Counted from the first letter of the stretch, positions 52,449-62,240 are shown. The stretch: 64,000 bases of DNA from Pyropia yezoensis (GCA_009829735.1 CM020620.1:14195420-14259419), one strand, 5' to 3'. Numbers and translations are program-made. The notes: generated by a model from the letters alone, not told the origin.

Positions 52449-54815
52449 ATGTCGGACCCCCAGGTACCCGGGGGCGAGGACGACCTCCTGCCTGAGGAGG
52501 GGGAAGAGGTGATGGTGGACGACGTTCCCGTCTCCGCCACCGCCGCCGAGTGCTTCCTAGCGAGCTCGTCCGAGGACGAGGACGACCGGGTGACCGTTCG
52601 TGTGGCCCCGGAAGGCGCGCCGGGCGGGTTGTCGTCCGTGTGTAGCGGTACGACGGCTCCGTCGGGCGGCGGACAACCGCGTGCAGCGATGGGCTCCACC
52701 GCTACTCCTCTGGCGGCTCGGATGGCTTCTGTCGCCGGTGCCGGCGTGGCTCTACCTCAAGACGGTGTCGCCGGCGTGCCGGATGGTGGTGGCGGCCGCC
52801 CGGCCAGTCCGGCGGGTCAAGACGGCGCGGGTGCCCGCCCGGTTGGTGTGTCCGCTGCGGCGGGTAGCGGGTCTACCCGTGCTGCCCCCGTGGTACCCAC
52901 GTCGGGTCCGGGTGGCGGCGATGCTCTGCCCGCGGTGCCGCGGACGCGTGACGGTCAAGAGGTATCTACCCCGATGGCAGTGGACTCCGGGAGTTACTCA
53001 GGGCGGGCGCCCGCCCTTCTTCTTCCTCCTCGGCCGCGTGCGACTCCGGCGCCGGCCCCTCTGCCGGTGGGGCATCCCCCGGCGCCCCCGATTCTTCCTG
53101 GTCCTGCCCGGGTTGCCCCGTTGGGTGGCGGCGTCGCCGTGGCGGCGGGTCAACCCGCCATGTCGATGTTCGACTTGGTGGCTCGGGTTCGAGGCCCGAC
53201 TGTGCAAGAGTCAATGGAGTCCGATGGGCGGATGCGGGTGGAATTCCACCTGCCGCATCCCCGTGGAGAGTCCTCCCGGCGCGCCAAGGTGGACCCGAGT
53301 TGGGAGCGGGAGTTGGTGCGGCTGGTCAACCAGCCGAGCGCGGTGCGGGTGGAACACCATTGGATCCTGAGTCAGCCGGACGACCGGCATGCGCAGCTCT
53401 GGCGCACTCGGGAGGGACGGGGTGAGGTCTACCTCGACCCCGCCTTCGGGGTATGCGACCTGATTGCTCCCGCGTTACCGCGGGAGGTTGACTACCCGGC
53501 TAGTGCACGGGGGATTGCGGCGGCGGCGGAGCCGGTTGCGTTTGGTGAGACGGTGGGCAGTACCGGTCGGTATCCCGACTTTGATTACTACCCGGGGGTA
53601 TCCCCGTATCTGTCGTTGACGGCCCCCTACCCGCCTATGGCGGGGTTGAAGTCGGCGTCGAGCTGGCGACGTAACCATGGTGTCGTGGCGGATGCGTTCC
53701 GCACGGATATAACGTGTGCGTTGCAGACCGGCAACGGTCGTGCGCCGGTATACACTCCCGTGCGCCCTCCTCTGTGGCAGGAGGGGTGGGAACCCGCCCC
53801 TGCTTTCCGGTTTGACACCGGCTCCTGTCTCCGATACTTCGGGAGTGTGTTGGCCTCCCGGCCGGTCCACCCGTTGCTGGGTACCTTCACCCTTGAGGTT
53901 ACCCTCGGGCAGGCTTCCTCCTTGCTGTCCGTCCGCCGGCAGGGGCGCCTTTTTCATCTTCCGACGGGTGTCCGTCGGCTCATCGCGCAGTTGGGCGTGG
54001 ACCTGATAGCTGCCAAGACCGGGTTGGCCCGGGAGCTCGGGGCCCTGCTGGCTGTTCACGATGCCGTGAACTGGGCCGGGGTGTTGTCCCTTCCCTCGTA
54101 CCGGGATCCGCAGGCTGGGGCTTCCCCCTTGCCTCTTCACTCGTTGCGTGTCCGGCGTACTCAGCCGGGTGAGCCCAGTTGCCATGGGTGGGCGTCCACC
54201 GAGGCTGTTGCTGACCTGGGTATTCCCATGGTTATCCATGACCCTCTTCAGGTCCTTGCCCCGTGGTTCGGTAACCCGATACCGGCGGCGGTTGGCCGAC
54301 GTCCCCGAGAGTGGGACTCTGCGGGTGGGGAGCGTGAGGTGTCCCGTCGTCGGGCGGAGCCCCGCCGGGGTTACGGTGGAGCTCCTTCGGTGGGGTCCTA
54401 CCGGGCCTCATATCAGGCGCCACCGGCTCCAGTGGTGGCCGTGTCGGCTCCTCTGGCTCCTCTGGCTGCGCCAGTGTCACCTCCCGCCCCTGTCCTGCAT
54501 GACGGGGGTCCCCGTCTCTGGTATGAGGGCGTTGACGCCCTTGTTGCCCGCGCAATGCGGAAGGGTCTCTCTGTTAGCTGGGGGGATATCCCCCCAGGTG
54601 CTGCGCTGGTTGGGTCAGCGCGTTGCTTCGGTGGTGTGCTTGACCGTCTCCAGAAAGCTCTGGAGGACGTGGAGGCTGGCCGCAGCACCCTCGTCCAGCT
54701 ATGCACCGAGGTAACTCGGGCGATTGACCGTCGTGAGATTGCCGACCGGTGGAGCACGGAGGTATACGCGCTTACGCGTGAGTGGCCTCCCTCGGGCAGT
54801 GGGTCTACCCACTGA
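52449..54815 (+). CDS. antisense ORF of the chromovirus, 788 residues, unknown function
   Basis: An open frame from ATG 52449 to TGA 54813-54815, on the strand opposite to gag-pol and lying entirely between the pol stop and the 3' LTR. It starts with an acidic stretch (EDDLLPEEGEEVMVDD, SSSEDEDDRVTV), then a Pro/Ala/Gly-rich region. From about residue 240 come more ordered parts (SMFDLVARVRGPTVQESMES, VRVEHHWILSQPDDRHAQLW, PLLGTFTLEVTLGQASSLLS, GVRRLIAQLGVDLIAAKTG), and the C-terminal helical domain (RCFGGVLDRLQKALEDVEAG, LCTEVTRAIDRREIADRW). No nuclease, zinc or membrane motif is recognised. Antisense extra ORFs are known in some plant gypsy elements; whether this one is related cannot be seen here. 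Confidence 0.65.
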   Translation: MSDPQVPGGEDDLLPEEGEEVMVDDVPVSATAAECFLASSSEDEDDRVTVRVAPEGAPGGLSSVCSGTTAPSGGGQPRAAMGSTATPLAARMASVAGAGVALPQDGVAGVPDGGGGRPASPAGQDGAGARPVGVSAAAGSGSTRAAPVVPTSGPGGGDALPAVPRTRDGQEVSTPMAVDSGSYSGRAPALLLPPRPRATPAPAPLPVGHPPAPPILPGPARVAPLGGGVAVAAGQPAMSMFDLVARVRGPTVQESMESDGRMRVEFHLPHPRGESSRRAKVDPSWERELVRLVNQPSAVRVEHHWILSQPDDRHAQLWRTREGRGEVYLDPAFGVCDLIAPALPREVDYPASARGIAAAAEPVAFGETVGSTGRYPDFDYYPGVSPYLSLTAPYPPMAGLKSASSWRRNHGVVADAFRTDITCALQTGNGRAPVYTPVRPPLWQEGWEPAPAFRFDTGSCLRYFGSVLASRPVHPLLGTFTLEVTLGQASSLLSVRRQGRLFHLPTGVRRLIAQLGVDLIAAKTGLARELGALLAVHDAVNWAGVLSLPSYRDPQAGASPLPLHSLRVRRTQPGEPSCHGWASTEAVADLGIPMVIHDPLQVLAPWFGNPIPAAVGRRPREWDSAGGEREVSRRRAEPRRGYGGAPSVGSYRASYQAPPAPVVAVSAPLAPLAAPVSPPAPVLHDGGPRLWYEGVDALVARAMRKGLSVSWGDIPPGAALVGSARCFGGVLDRLQKALEDVEAGRSTLVQLCTEVTRAIDRREIADRWSTEVYALTREWPPSGSGSTH

Positions 54816-55293
54816 GGAGTGTTATTGTTTGTACGGGAGAGGGACCCGGTGGCCCTTATGGTGGCCGGGTATTAGTGAGTATAAACTCATCCCCTTTGGG
54901 GGCATTGCTTGCCTCTGTTTGCTGCCCTGGGGAGTACCCCTTCTGGCTCAGTGGTGCCTTGCCTCCCGTCCAACTTCTTCCGGTTGGTTCATGCTTGGGG
55001 AGGTCATCCTCCCTCACTTGGTGTCTTGGCTTGGGGAGGTCATCCTCCCGTGTAAGCCCCCTAGTTACTTCGATATTATCGAAGTTAGCCTTTACCTTTA
55101 CGTTAACTTATTAAGGGTCAGGATTTACTTAGTTATCTAAGCTTGACTCTACTTAGTTGCCTAAGCTTGGTTCGACTTAGAAACCTAAGTCTGATTTGAT
55201 TTAGAAACCTAAGTCTGCCGTAACCATGTCACACCCTACTTAGTAAGTATAAGCCTCACCCCCCAACAGGCGAAGTCGGTGTCGGTTGGGTTG
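54816..55293. repeat. pol/antisense-ORF junction with tandem palindromic repeats
   Basis: Four 24-bp tandem units at 55127-55222, each holding an (A/T)CTTAG...CTAAG(C/T)-type inverted repeat, preceded by two identical hairpins GGGAGGTCATCCTCCC at 54998-55013 and 55034-55049. The two convergent reading frames end on either side (54815 and 55294). Confidence 0.85.
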
Positions 55294-58200
55294 TTACAGT
55301 AGGCGTCGTCGCCTCATGTAAGGCATGAGGAGTTGGCGGGGTATATTCGCCGCCTGTTCCCAGGTGGGTGAGTCGTATCCGACCCACATAACCTTGACGT
55401 ACCAGGGTCCTGGTAGGTTCGGGTCGGTGTGTCCGACCACGCTCTCTACTTGGTATGGAATCCCATCCGGTCCCACCGGGTCATCTGACCGGTGGGTTGT
55501 AAGAGCTTCATGTAGCAGCCCAGCCGGTACCGGCTGAGGCTGTTCCGGCTTCGGAGCAGGTGTGACATCATTTACACTGATGCGTTGGATCTCCGTATCG
55601 GAGTGTAAGATAACAGAGTGGTCATCTCTGTGGAGAATCTGGTACGGTCCCTTGACCGGTTGCATGAGCTTGTTCCCCCGGAACTTCTGGTGTCTGATGT
55701 AGACCCAGTCACCTGTCATCAGGGTAGCGTTGCGCACCCGTCGCCGGGTGTCAAAGTTCTTCTTGTATCGAAGTTGTGTTCTGTCAAGGGCACCCTTGAG
55801 CTTCGGTATCATCCATGATAGCTTGGACAACCAAGCTAGGTAGATGCGTTCGGCCGGTCGGCCTTTCGGTGTATCATACCGCGTGCACCTGCCTGGCGGT
55901 AGCGTCAGGTTACCGACGCCTAGTGGCTTGACCCACTCCAGTGGGGCGATGTTGGTACTCCGATGTGGCCTGGCATTGTATGCCAGGGTGAGTACGGACA
56001 GAAGCCTGTCCCAAGTGTTCGTGTGCTCGGCCACGTAGCACTGTAGCATCTTTACGATGGTGCGGTTGAACCGCTCCACCTGCCCGTTGGTTTGCGGGTG
56101 GTAGTCGGATGCCCGACGTGGTTCGATACCGAACATGCCCAGGACCTTAGTGCAGAATGCTGACGTAAGGTTGGCTCCGTTGTCGGAGAGGAGTTGCTTC
56201 ATGACTCCGTATGCACTGATCCAGTGGTCAACCACTGCGTTCATGATGGTGTATGCCGTATCATTCGGGATGGCTGCCGCTCGTGACAGCTTAGTGAAGC
56301 GGTCAGACATGACCAGGATGTACCTGTTCCCTTCTTCTGTTACCGGAAGTGGCCCGAGTATGTCGATAGCGACTTGCTCGTTGGGCCCATCGGGTGGGAA
56401 TAGCTTCATGGCAGACGCCTGCCTATGTAGACTCATGCGGTTACGCGCACAGGGGTGGCATCCCCTTACGTGGTCGACCACGTCGACGGCCATTGCTGGC
56501 CAGTAGAAGAACCTTCGCATTGCTGCGAGCATACGTGAACCCCCCGGGTGTCCGGCTGTGGGGTTCTCGTGTTCTCGTTCCATGACGGCTTGCCGTAAGG
56601 ACACGGGAACCACGACTTGATGTCGTCCATCGGCGGGTGCCCGCCGGTATATGAGTCCGTCTTCATTCTCCGAGAAGATGCCGGCCGTGCCGGCCAGGAG
56701 GTTAGCGCGATGGCGTCTACAGTCGTCGTCATTGGCTTGTGCCTCGCGGAAGTCCGCGAGGGTCAGTGGGCATGCTCGGTGTGCCATGGTATGGTCAACC
56801 ATACCTTGGGTAGCGTTACCCATCATGCAGACCGGTACCACCGGGATGTCCTCGTCCACCGGGCGGGTATCCCCGCTCGGGGTGCCGAGTCGAGACAATG
56901 CGTCTCCGAGATGGTGGGTTGACCCAGCCTTATACACGGTACGGTAGTCGTGCCCGGCCATTTTTAGCCTCCATCGGGCTAGCCTCCCATGGCTATCGGA
57001 ATCCTTGTCACCAAGGTTGAGGAGCCATCGTAGGGGTTCGTGGTCGGACCTCACGATAAGCCTGGAGCCCTCCAGGTATGGACGGAGCAGTTGCACTGCC
57101 CATATAACTCCGAGGCACTCACGCTCGGTGGCACTATAGTTACGCTCAGCCGGGTTGAGTGTCCGGCTGAAGTACCCTACCGGACGTAGGTCCGGGATAA
57201 CGTTATCGGAACCGATCAACGTCTCTCCCTGTAGCAGGGTGCATCCCACTTGGGTGTCGCACGCATCGACATCGATGACGAAGGTACCCCGTCTGTGCGG
57301 TAACGCAAGGACGGGTGGGGACAGTAGGGCTCGCTTCAGCGACTCGAATGCCTCCTTTTCGCTAGGCGAAGGGGGTTGGAGTACCTTGGGCAAGGTACTG
57401 CTCGTGAGAACCGTCAACGGTTTAGCTATCCGAGCAAAGTCCTTGACGAACTGTCGGTATACATTGCACATTTCCAGGAAGCTCTTGAGCTGCGTCTGGG
57501 TGTTAGGGAACCGGGCATCCCGGAGTGCCCGGGTATTGGCTTCGAGTACCCCTAGTTTACCATGGGTTATCTGGTGGCCCAAATACTCGACCGTCTGTTG
57601 GAAGAAGGCGCACTTCTTCAGACGCAGGGTTACCCCGGCGTTCCGCAAGAGGGTGAGTACCTCGTCAACATGTTGCACATGGTCATCCATGTTACGCGAG
57701 AAGACGATGACGTCATCGAGGTGCACTAGGCAGTCACGCCACTTCACCCCCGACAGTATGATGTCGATAGCCCGCTGGAATGTAGCGGGGGCGTTGGACA
57801 ATCCGAAGGGCATCCTTAGGAACTCGTACACTCCACTGTGACAGACGAATGCCGTCTTGGGGATATCCTCGTCCGCCACCGGGATCTGCCAGTATCCGGC
57901 ATTGCAGTCGATGGTGGTAAACACCGTAGCTTCCCCCAGGGAGTCGATGCATTCATCCATCCTTGGTGAAGGGTATGAGTCCTTCTTGGTAACCAAGTTG
58001 AGGCGTCGATAATCGATGCAAAACCGAGGGGTTTGATCCTTCTTCGGTACGATAACGACTGGGGCACCCCACTCCGACATCGAAGGTCGTATCACCTTCG
58101 CTTCGCTCATCCTCTTCACGTCTCCATCAACGATCTCTCGTTGCATAGGTCCCGCTCGGTGCGGTTGTGACCGGGCGGGGCGTGCGCCTGGTACCAGGTC

Positions 58201-59460
58201 AATACGATGTTGGGTTGCCCCAATGGTACCCAAGGCCCCGCCTGTCCAAATGACGTCATGCTTTCTTAGCATTCGTCGTACCCCTTCGGCTACCGAAGGG
58301 GGAAGGTGGTCGAGGTCAGCCTCGGCCAGTGCCTTCAATGCTTCTTGGTCCTTCGGCGGAATATCCGCCGGTAATGATGGTCGACTAGGCTTCCCGTCAT
58401 CGGGTTGCTGTCGCTCGGTGGTCTCGGCGACCGCCAGCACCTCAAGTGGTTCCACTTGACCTTCCTTGTCAGGGGTAAGGATATCTCCTTCGTAGAGCTC
58501 GGCAATCCCGAGGATAGTTCCCTTCGGGAGGGTGACTGCTTTACGGCGATAGTTCGCTATCACTAGGAGGGACGACCCTCCTGATGGGAGGTCTATGAGA
58601 CTGTTGGCCATGGTCAACCCATGGCGCTTGTACGTCCGCAGGTTGGACTTGACTCTGCAGATGCCTGCGAGGTCACAGTTAACCGGGAGGACTGTCTCCG
58701 ACAACGGCTCAAAGCGAGTTCGCTTGGCCAACCGAAGTGTCTTCGGCTCGACACTTGCGTACACCTCAGCCACGTTAACGTGGCTCCCTTGTAGCGTCAG
58801 GTCCCTGACGATAGCCGTATGTCCTCGCTTCGTCCCGTCGGCTTCTTGAAGCTCGACGGTCCTCCGGCCTGGCCGGATTGCATCAACGTGAACGTTGATG
58901 AAGGTGCACCCCAGTATGCAGGGCACCGATAGGGTCTCACACACCAGGAAGTCGACTTCCGTGGTGAGTTCCCCGATGGTAACCCGCAGCGACATCGCTG
59001 CGGTCGTACGAATGAGGCGACCGTTCGCGTCCTTGATGGTGGGTCCCCGAGTCACTCTGACTCGCGGAAGCCACTTGTCCGGGAGGGTATCCTTCCGGAT
59101 AAGGTTGGGTCCAGCCCCTGTATCCAGTACAGGGTAGTACGATCGTGTCGACTGGGGGTCAACCCCCAGTGTGGCTGATACCTCGAAGTTCTCCAAGGTG
59201 AACAGCACATGTCCTACACCGATATCCGGTGTTCGTCGGGCATCCTGGACAGGGCCCTTGGCTGGTTCAACGTGACGGGGCATCCCGTCCTCTCCTCCCA
59301 ACCTTGGAGGTTGGTCATCAATCCCCTGACGCCGTGTCGTCGGGGCCGGAAGGTGTACCCGGGGGTTGATGCGGCGTCGGCTCAACCGCGCTCTCCGTGG
59401 GGCTTTCCCCGCGGTACTCCTGGATGGCTTGCTTGGGTTACCCCAGCGCCCCCCGCTCAT
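55294..59460 (-). CDS. chromovirus pol: protease, reverse transcriptase, RNase H, integrase, chromodomain
   Basis: 1388 residues from ATG 59460, 8 bp after the gag stop and in another frame. Protease DTGAG at 113-117. RT from about 440 with FCIDYRRLN, MPFGLSNAPATFQ and the catalytic LVHLDDVIVFS (LDD at 581-583). RNase H about 725-855 (VIDVDACD, ATEREC, VRSDHEPL, HHLGDALSR). Integrase about 960-1160: HHCC zinc (HENPTAGH, CHPC), catalytic Asp in AIDILGP, Asp in LLSDNGAN, Glu in HPQTNGQVERFN. The C-terminus (about 1340-1385; YQVESVVGH, WYVKVMWVGYDSPTWE) resembles a chromodomain, which in chromoviruses directs integration to particular chromatin. All catalytic residues are present and there is no stop, so this is a potentially active pol. 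Confidence 0.97.
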   Translation of the reverse strand: MSGGRWGNPSKPSRSTAGKAPRRARLSRRRINPRVHLPAPTTRRQGIDDQPPRLGGEDGMPRHVEPAKGPVQDARRTPDIGVGHVLFTLENFEVSATLGVDPQSTRSYYPVLDTGAGPNLIRKDTLPDKWLPRVRVTRGPTIKDANGRLIRTTAAMSLRVTIGELTTEVDFLVCETLSVPCILGCTFINVHVDAIRPGRRTVELQEADGTKRGHTAIVRDLTLQGSHVNVAEVYASVEPKTLRLAKRTRFEPLSETVLPVNCDLAGICRVKSNLRTYKRHGLTMANSLIDLPSGGSSLLVIANYRRKAVTLPKGTILGIAELYEGDILTPDKEGQVEPLEVLAVAETTERQQPDDGKPSRPSLPADIPPKDQEALKALAEADLDHLPPSVAEGVRRMLRKHDVIWTGGALGTIGATQHRIDLVPGARPARSQPHRAGPMQREIVDGDVKRMSEAKVIRPSMSEWGAPVVIVPKKDQTPRFCIDYRRLNLVTKKDSYPSPRMDECIDSLGEATVFTTIDCNAGYWQIPVADEDIPKTAFVCHSGVYEFLRMPFGLSNAPATFQRAIDIILSGVKWRDCLVHLDDVIVFSRNMDDHVQHVDEVLTLLRNAGVTLRLKKCAFFQQTVEYLGHQITHGKLGVLEANTRALRDARFPNTQTQLKSFLEMCNVYRQFVKDFARIAKPLTVLTSSTLPKVLQPPSPSEKEAFESLKRALLSPPVLALPHRRGTFVIDVDACDTQVGCTLLQGETLIGSDNVIPDLRPVGYFSRTLNPAERNYSATERECLGVIWAVQLLRPYLEGSRLIVRSDHEPLRWLLNLGDKDSDSHGRLARWRLKMAGHDYRTVYKAGSTHHLGDALSRLGTPSGDTRPVDEDIPVVPVCMMGNATQGMVDHTMAHRACPLTLADFREAQANDDDCRRHRANLLAGTAGIFSENEDGLIYRRAPADGRHQVVVPVSLRQAVMEREHENPTAGHPGGSRMLAAMRRFFYWPAMAVDVVDHVRGCHPCARNRMSLHRQASAMKLFPPDGPNEQVAIDILGPLPVTEEGNRYILVMSDRFTKLSRAAAIPNDTAYTIMNAVVDHWISAYGVMKQLLSDNGANLTSAFCTKVLGMFGIEPRRASDYHPQTNGQVERFNRTIVKMLQCYVAEHTNTWDRLLSVLTLAYNARPHRSTNIAPLEWVKPLGVGNLTLPPGRCTRYDTPKGRPAERIYLAWLSKLSWMIPKLKGALDRTQLRYKKNFDTRRRVRNATLMTGDWVYIRHQKFRGNKLMQPVKGPYQILHRDDHSVILHSDTEIQRISVNDVTPAPKPEQPQPVPAGLLHEALTTHRSDDPVGPDGIPYQVESVVGHTDPNLPGPWYVKVMWVGYDSPTWEQAANIPRQLLMPYMRRRRLL

Positions 59461-59468
59461 CCTTCCTC

Positions 59469-61652
59469 TTACTCGTTTCCCGCTCTTGGTAGGGTGCTGT
59501 CCGCCGGGACATCCGGCTGAGGAGGTGCCTCCTCGACGGCCAGTACTCCACCTGGAGCTGGCTGCCTACCCGGTGCGGGTCCGGGTGCTCTGGCGGGATA
59601 CCCCCCTGTGGATGCCTTGCGTTGCGCCGCTGCCCTCCGAGACTCCTCGGGGATAAGTGGGCAGGAAGACACCCAGTGCTGGGGATCCCCGCACAACATA
59701 CATCCGGACGTGCCGGTCCCCCCTTGAGTTCGCATCGGGGTAGCCCCGTAGCTGCGGTTGCCTCCCTCGGGCGCCCGAGTGCCTGCTCCCTGGTAGGCCT
59801 TGGGTCCTTGGGTCAACCGGAACATGGACTCCCCCAACCGGTTGGGTCGGCCCGCAATCTGCGGAGGTGCCTCCGTGCGCACCGCCCATGTTGGCAAGGG
59901 TTGGTGAGGGTTACCCGTCACCGGGGAATACCCCGTAGTCCGTACGTACGGGAAGCGACGTCCCGTGCCCTCACTGACCTGGAACTGGGTCCCCGCCAGA
60001 GCGATGTACGCCACCGTACCGTGCTCATCAATCACCGGCGTCGCCGGTAGCAACAGGTGGCCCTGTTGGTCAACTAGAGGTTCATCCTCACCGGTAGGGG
60101 GATGTTCGGTCGCCACCAGTACTGGTGCGGCCTTACGTTCCACCTTCTCTTGCCTCGGTACCGGGGTAAGACTGGGCTTGCCTCCCTCACCCTTGGGCTT
60201 CGGGGCCAAGGCACATTCCGGGTGTAGCACCCGGTAGGCGTCCCCTAGGGACTTGCACATATGCATCAGTCGACTGAAGTTCGTCCGTGCCGTGTTGGCG
60301 CCCCGTGCGGATATCCGCACGTAGTTGGGTACTCCTGCGAACAGGATGGCTCGTAGCTCTCCTTCTCCGAGGAGCTTCCCGAGCTCGTAGTCGAGCTCTT
60401 GAATCCGTCGTCCGAACATCTCCTCATCCTCCCAGCTCTGGGCGGTGGCAGTGCGCAGGGCCCGGTAGTGGTCCTCCCACTTGTCCTCACTTAGGTAGCT
60501 GCTCAGCAGCTCCTTGAGAATCCCACGGTAATCCATGGGGGTGGCCGCGACCCTCATTCCCGGCATCGGGGATGCCTGGCGAAGGATGCCTCGCACCCGT
60601 TCATCAACAAAGAACGGGAGGATCTCCAGGGCCAGCCCCTCGTTAACGAGGGCCTTGTCCGCGGCTGCCTTGAAGCTAGTCAAGAAGCCGATGACCGCCA
60701 ACGGGCGTCCGTTCGGCCCCCCGAACATAGGGACTCCCTTCATAAGGGTCTGCATAGAGCGGATCGCCCGATGCGACGTATTACGCATCGATTCCGATAC
60801 GGTGGTAGAGCGGTCCTCCAAACGATAACGTTCCGGAGTAAGAACCGACCGGAAGACCTCGTTGACGATCTCCGTGTCAGCTTCCTGGATATCCAGTCGC
60901 TTAGCCAGTTGATGAGCAAACTCATCGGACTCCATCCGCTTCAGTAGGCTCGCAGTTACCTGCGCGGTTATTGCTTCCACCACTGACGGTGGTACTTCAG
61001 GCGTCGGCACCTCGGGAACCCGAGTTGCCTGGCCTCCTTCGTCGTGGGGATACTGTGAGAGGGTACCCCCTCCCCCATTAACCGACTCTCCACCGGCGTA
61101 AGTATCCGCCGGGTCGTGTCCGCGGAGTCCGCTTCGGGCGCTCCGAGCGTATCGCTCCGTGTGACTCCGTTTCAACTCTGCCGACGAGTCGGATCCATAC
61201 CCCATTGTGTCCGGAGGCTGTCCGGGAGTTGCTGCGCCGGGGTCGACCCTGGTGGACTCCGAAAGTAGTCCGGCCGGTTCAAACCGTACCGGTGTGGGAG
61301 GAACACGACGGGGTCCCGTCGTGTGGCGTGTTGACATCAACACTGCCATTGCGTCCTCCGTCCGCTCTTGACGAGCGTCGAGTCCGGAAAATCGGGCCTC
61401 GATGCGGGCCAATGATGCCATCAGGGAATCCCCTGGTGAAGGAGGCGGCGGAGTGAGGTCGGTCGATGACAGTTGAGGCGGGCCCTCGCCTCCTGCCGTC
61501 CGAGCCGTGCCAAACGTCGATCCGGCACCGGAAAGCATTGGCGTCTCAATGTTGTCGATCGGGTTCCCGATCTCGGTTCCCGTAGTCACCTCCGGGGTCG
61601 GCGTCGACGCCGATCCGTCATCTTGAACGTTCCCCGTCTCTTGGGTAGACAT
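59469..61652 (-). CDS. chromovirus gag
   Basis: 727 residues from ATG 61652 (the frame is open two codons further up, but only with a GTG). The N-terminal third is Ser/Pro/Thr/Gly-rich. A capsid-like helical part follows (VIGFLTSFKAAADKALVNEG, ILPFFVDERVRGILRQA, SWEDEEMFGRRIQELDYELG, YVRISARGANTARTNFSRLM). Near the end is a CCHC knuckle (CMLCGDPQHWVSSC). The gag forms the particle and binds the RNA. The stop lies 8 bp before the pol ATG, so pol is made by reinitiation or a frameshift. Confidence 0.9.
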   Translation of the reverse strand: MSTQETGNVQDDGSASTPTPEVTTGTEIGNPIDNIETPMLSGAGSTFGTARTAGGEGPPQLSSTDLTPPPPSPGDSLMASLARIEARFSGLDARQERTEDAMAVLMSTRHTTGPRRVPPTPVRFEPAGLLSESTRVDPGAATPGQPPDTMGYGSDSSAELKRSHTERYARSARSGLRGHDPADTYAGGESVNGGGGTLSQYPHDEGGQATRVPEVPTPEVPPSVVEAITAQVTASLLKRMESDEFAHQLAKRLDIQEADTEIVNEVFRSVLTPERYRLEDRSTTVSESMRNTSHRAIRSMQTLMKGVPMFGGPNGRPLAVIGFLTSFKAAADKALVNEGLALEILPFFVDERVRGILRQASPMPGMRVAATPMDYRGILKELLSSYLSEDKWEDHYRALRTATAQSWEDEEMFGRRIQELDYELGKLLGEGELRAILFAGVPNYVRISARGANTARTNFSRLMHMCKSLGDAYRVLHPECALAPKPKGEGGKPSLTPVPRQEKVERKAAPVLVATEHPPTGEDEPLVDQQGHLLLPATPVIDEHGTVAYIALAGTQFQVSEGTGRRFPYVRTTGYSPVTGNPHQPLPTWAVRTEAPPQIAGRPNRLGESMFRLTQGPKAYQGAGTRAPEGGNRSYGATPMRTQGGTGTSGCMLCGDPQHWVSSCPLIPEESRRAAAQRKASTGGYPARAPGPAPGRQPAPGGVLAVEEAPPQPDVPADSTLPRAGNE

Positions 61653-61877
61653 AGTCACAATCAGTCAACCGACGTAACAATCACCACGACTAAGAGAGCG
61701 AGGGGGTAGATTGGGAAGAGTAACAGTAGATCACAGTCAAAGGTAAAAACTCAACACAATCGATCAGGTCGCAACACCACGAGTACAAGAAAAGGACCGG
61801 ATCCCTATCCGTGTGCCAGGGCCGAAGACGGCGTCACCACAAGGGTGACGGAAACCCGTCCCCTGCTGCTCCACCAA

Positions 61878-62240
61878 TGTAGCACAATAGGGATCCGTCG
61901 CACGTCCACTCTCAGGGAACACTCACCAAGGGGGATCGGCACCAACGTCACCGGGAGGCCAAGGTTGCTGTCCTTGGAGCGCAAGCCACGGGACCAAGAT
62001 GGGAGCCCAAATGGGAGGGGTTTGTTGTTCTGCCTTGGCCGGCGGTGGATTCGCCGCCGGCCCCCTCGTTACAAACCCTCGGAGACACTACTAACTACCC
62101 TCCACCCCAAGATGCAAGTCCCTCTGGTCATACGTAACTTGTAGATACCGTGACCAGTCCGGACTCTCAAATTGAAAGCCAAGGATTAGAAGTAGCCCCC
62201 CTAACATTAGGGTCACAATACGGCCAACCATATTGCTACA
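61878..62240 (-). repeat. 5' LTR of the chromovirus
   Basis: 363 bp, the LTR upstream of gag in the direction of transcription. Where the 3' LTR has TTATAA, this one has TTACAA (62069-62074). Confidence 0.95.

Larger units (their letters stand above)
51494..62240 (-). mobile_element. complete Ty3/gypsy chromovirus-type LTR retrotransposon
   Basis: 363-bp LTRs at both ends (51494-51856 and 61878-62240; 5 differences), 5-bp target duplication GATAT (51489-51493 and 62241-62245), TGTAGC...GCTACA ends. On the minus strand a TGGTGGAGCAGCAGGG primer-binding-like site lies one base after the 5' LTR (61861-61876), and a purine tract AAGGGGGGGATA precedes the 3' LTR (51857-51868). gag and pol are intact on the minus strand, with an extra antisense ORF at the 3' side. 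Length 10,747 bp. Confidence 0.97.

Noticed and set aside
59461..59471. Programmed frameshift between gag and pol of the chromovirus
   Set aside because: Possible, but pol has its own ATG 8 bp after the gag stop and no clear slippery site plus stem was identified.
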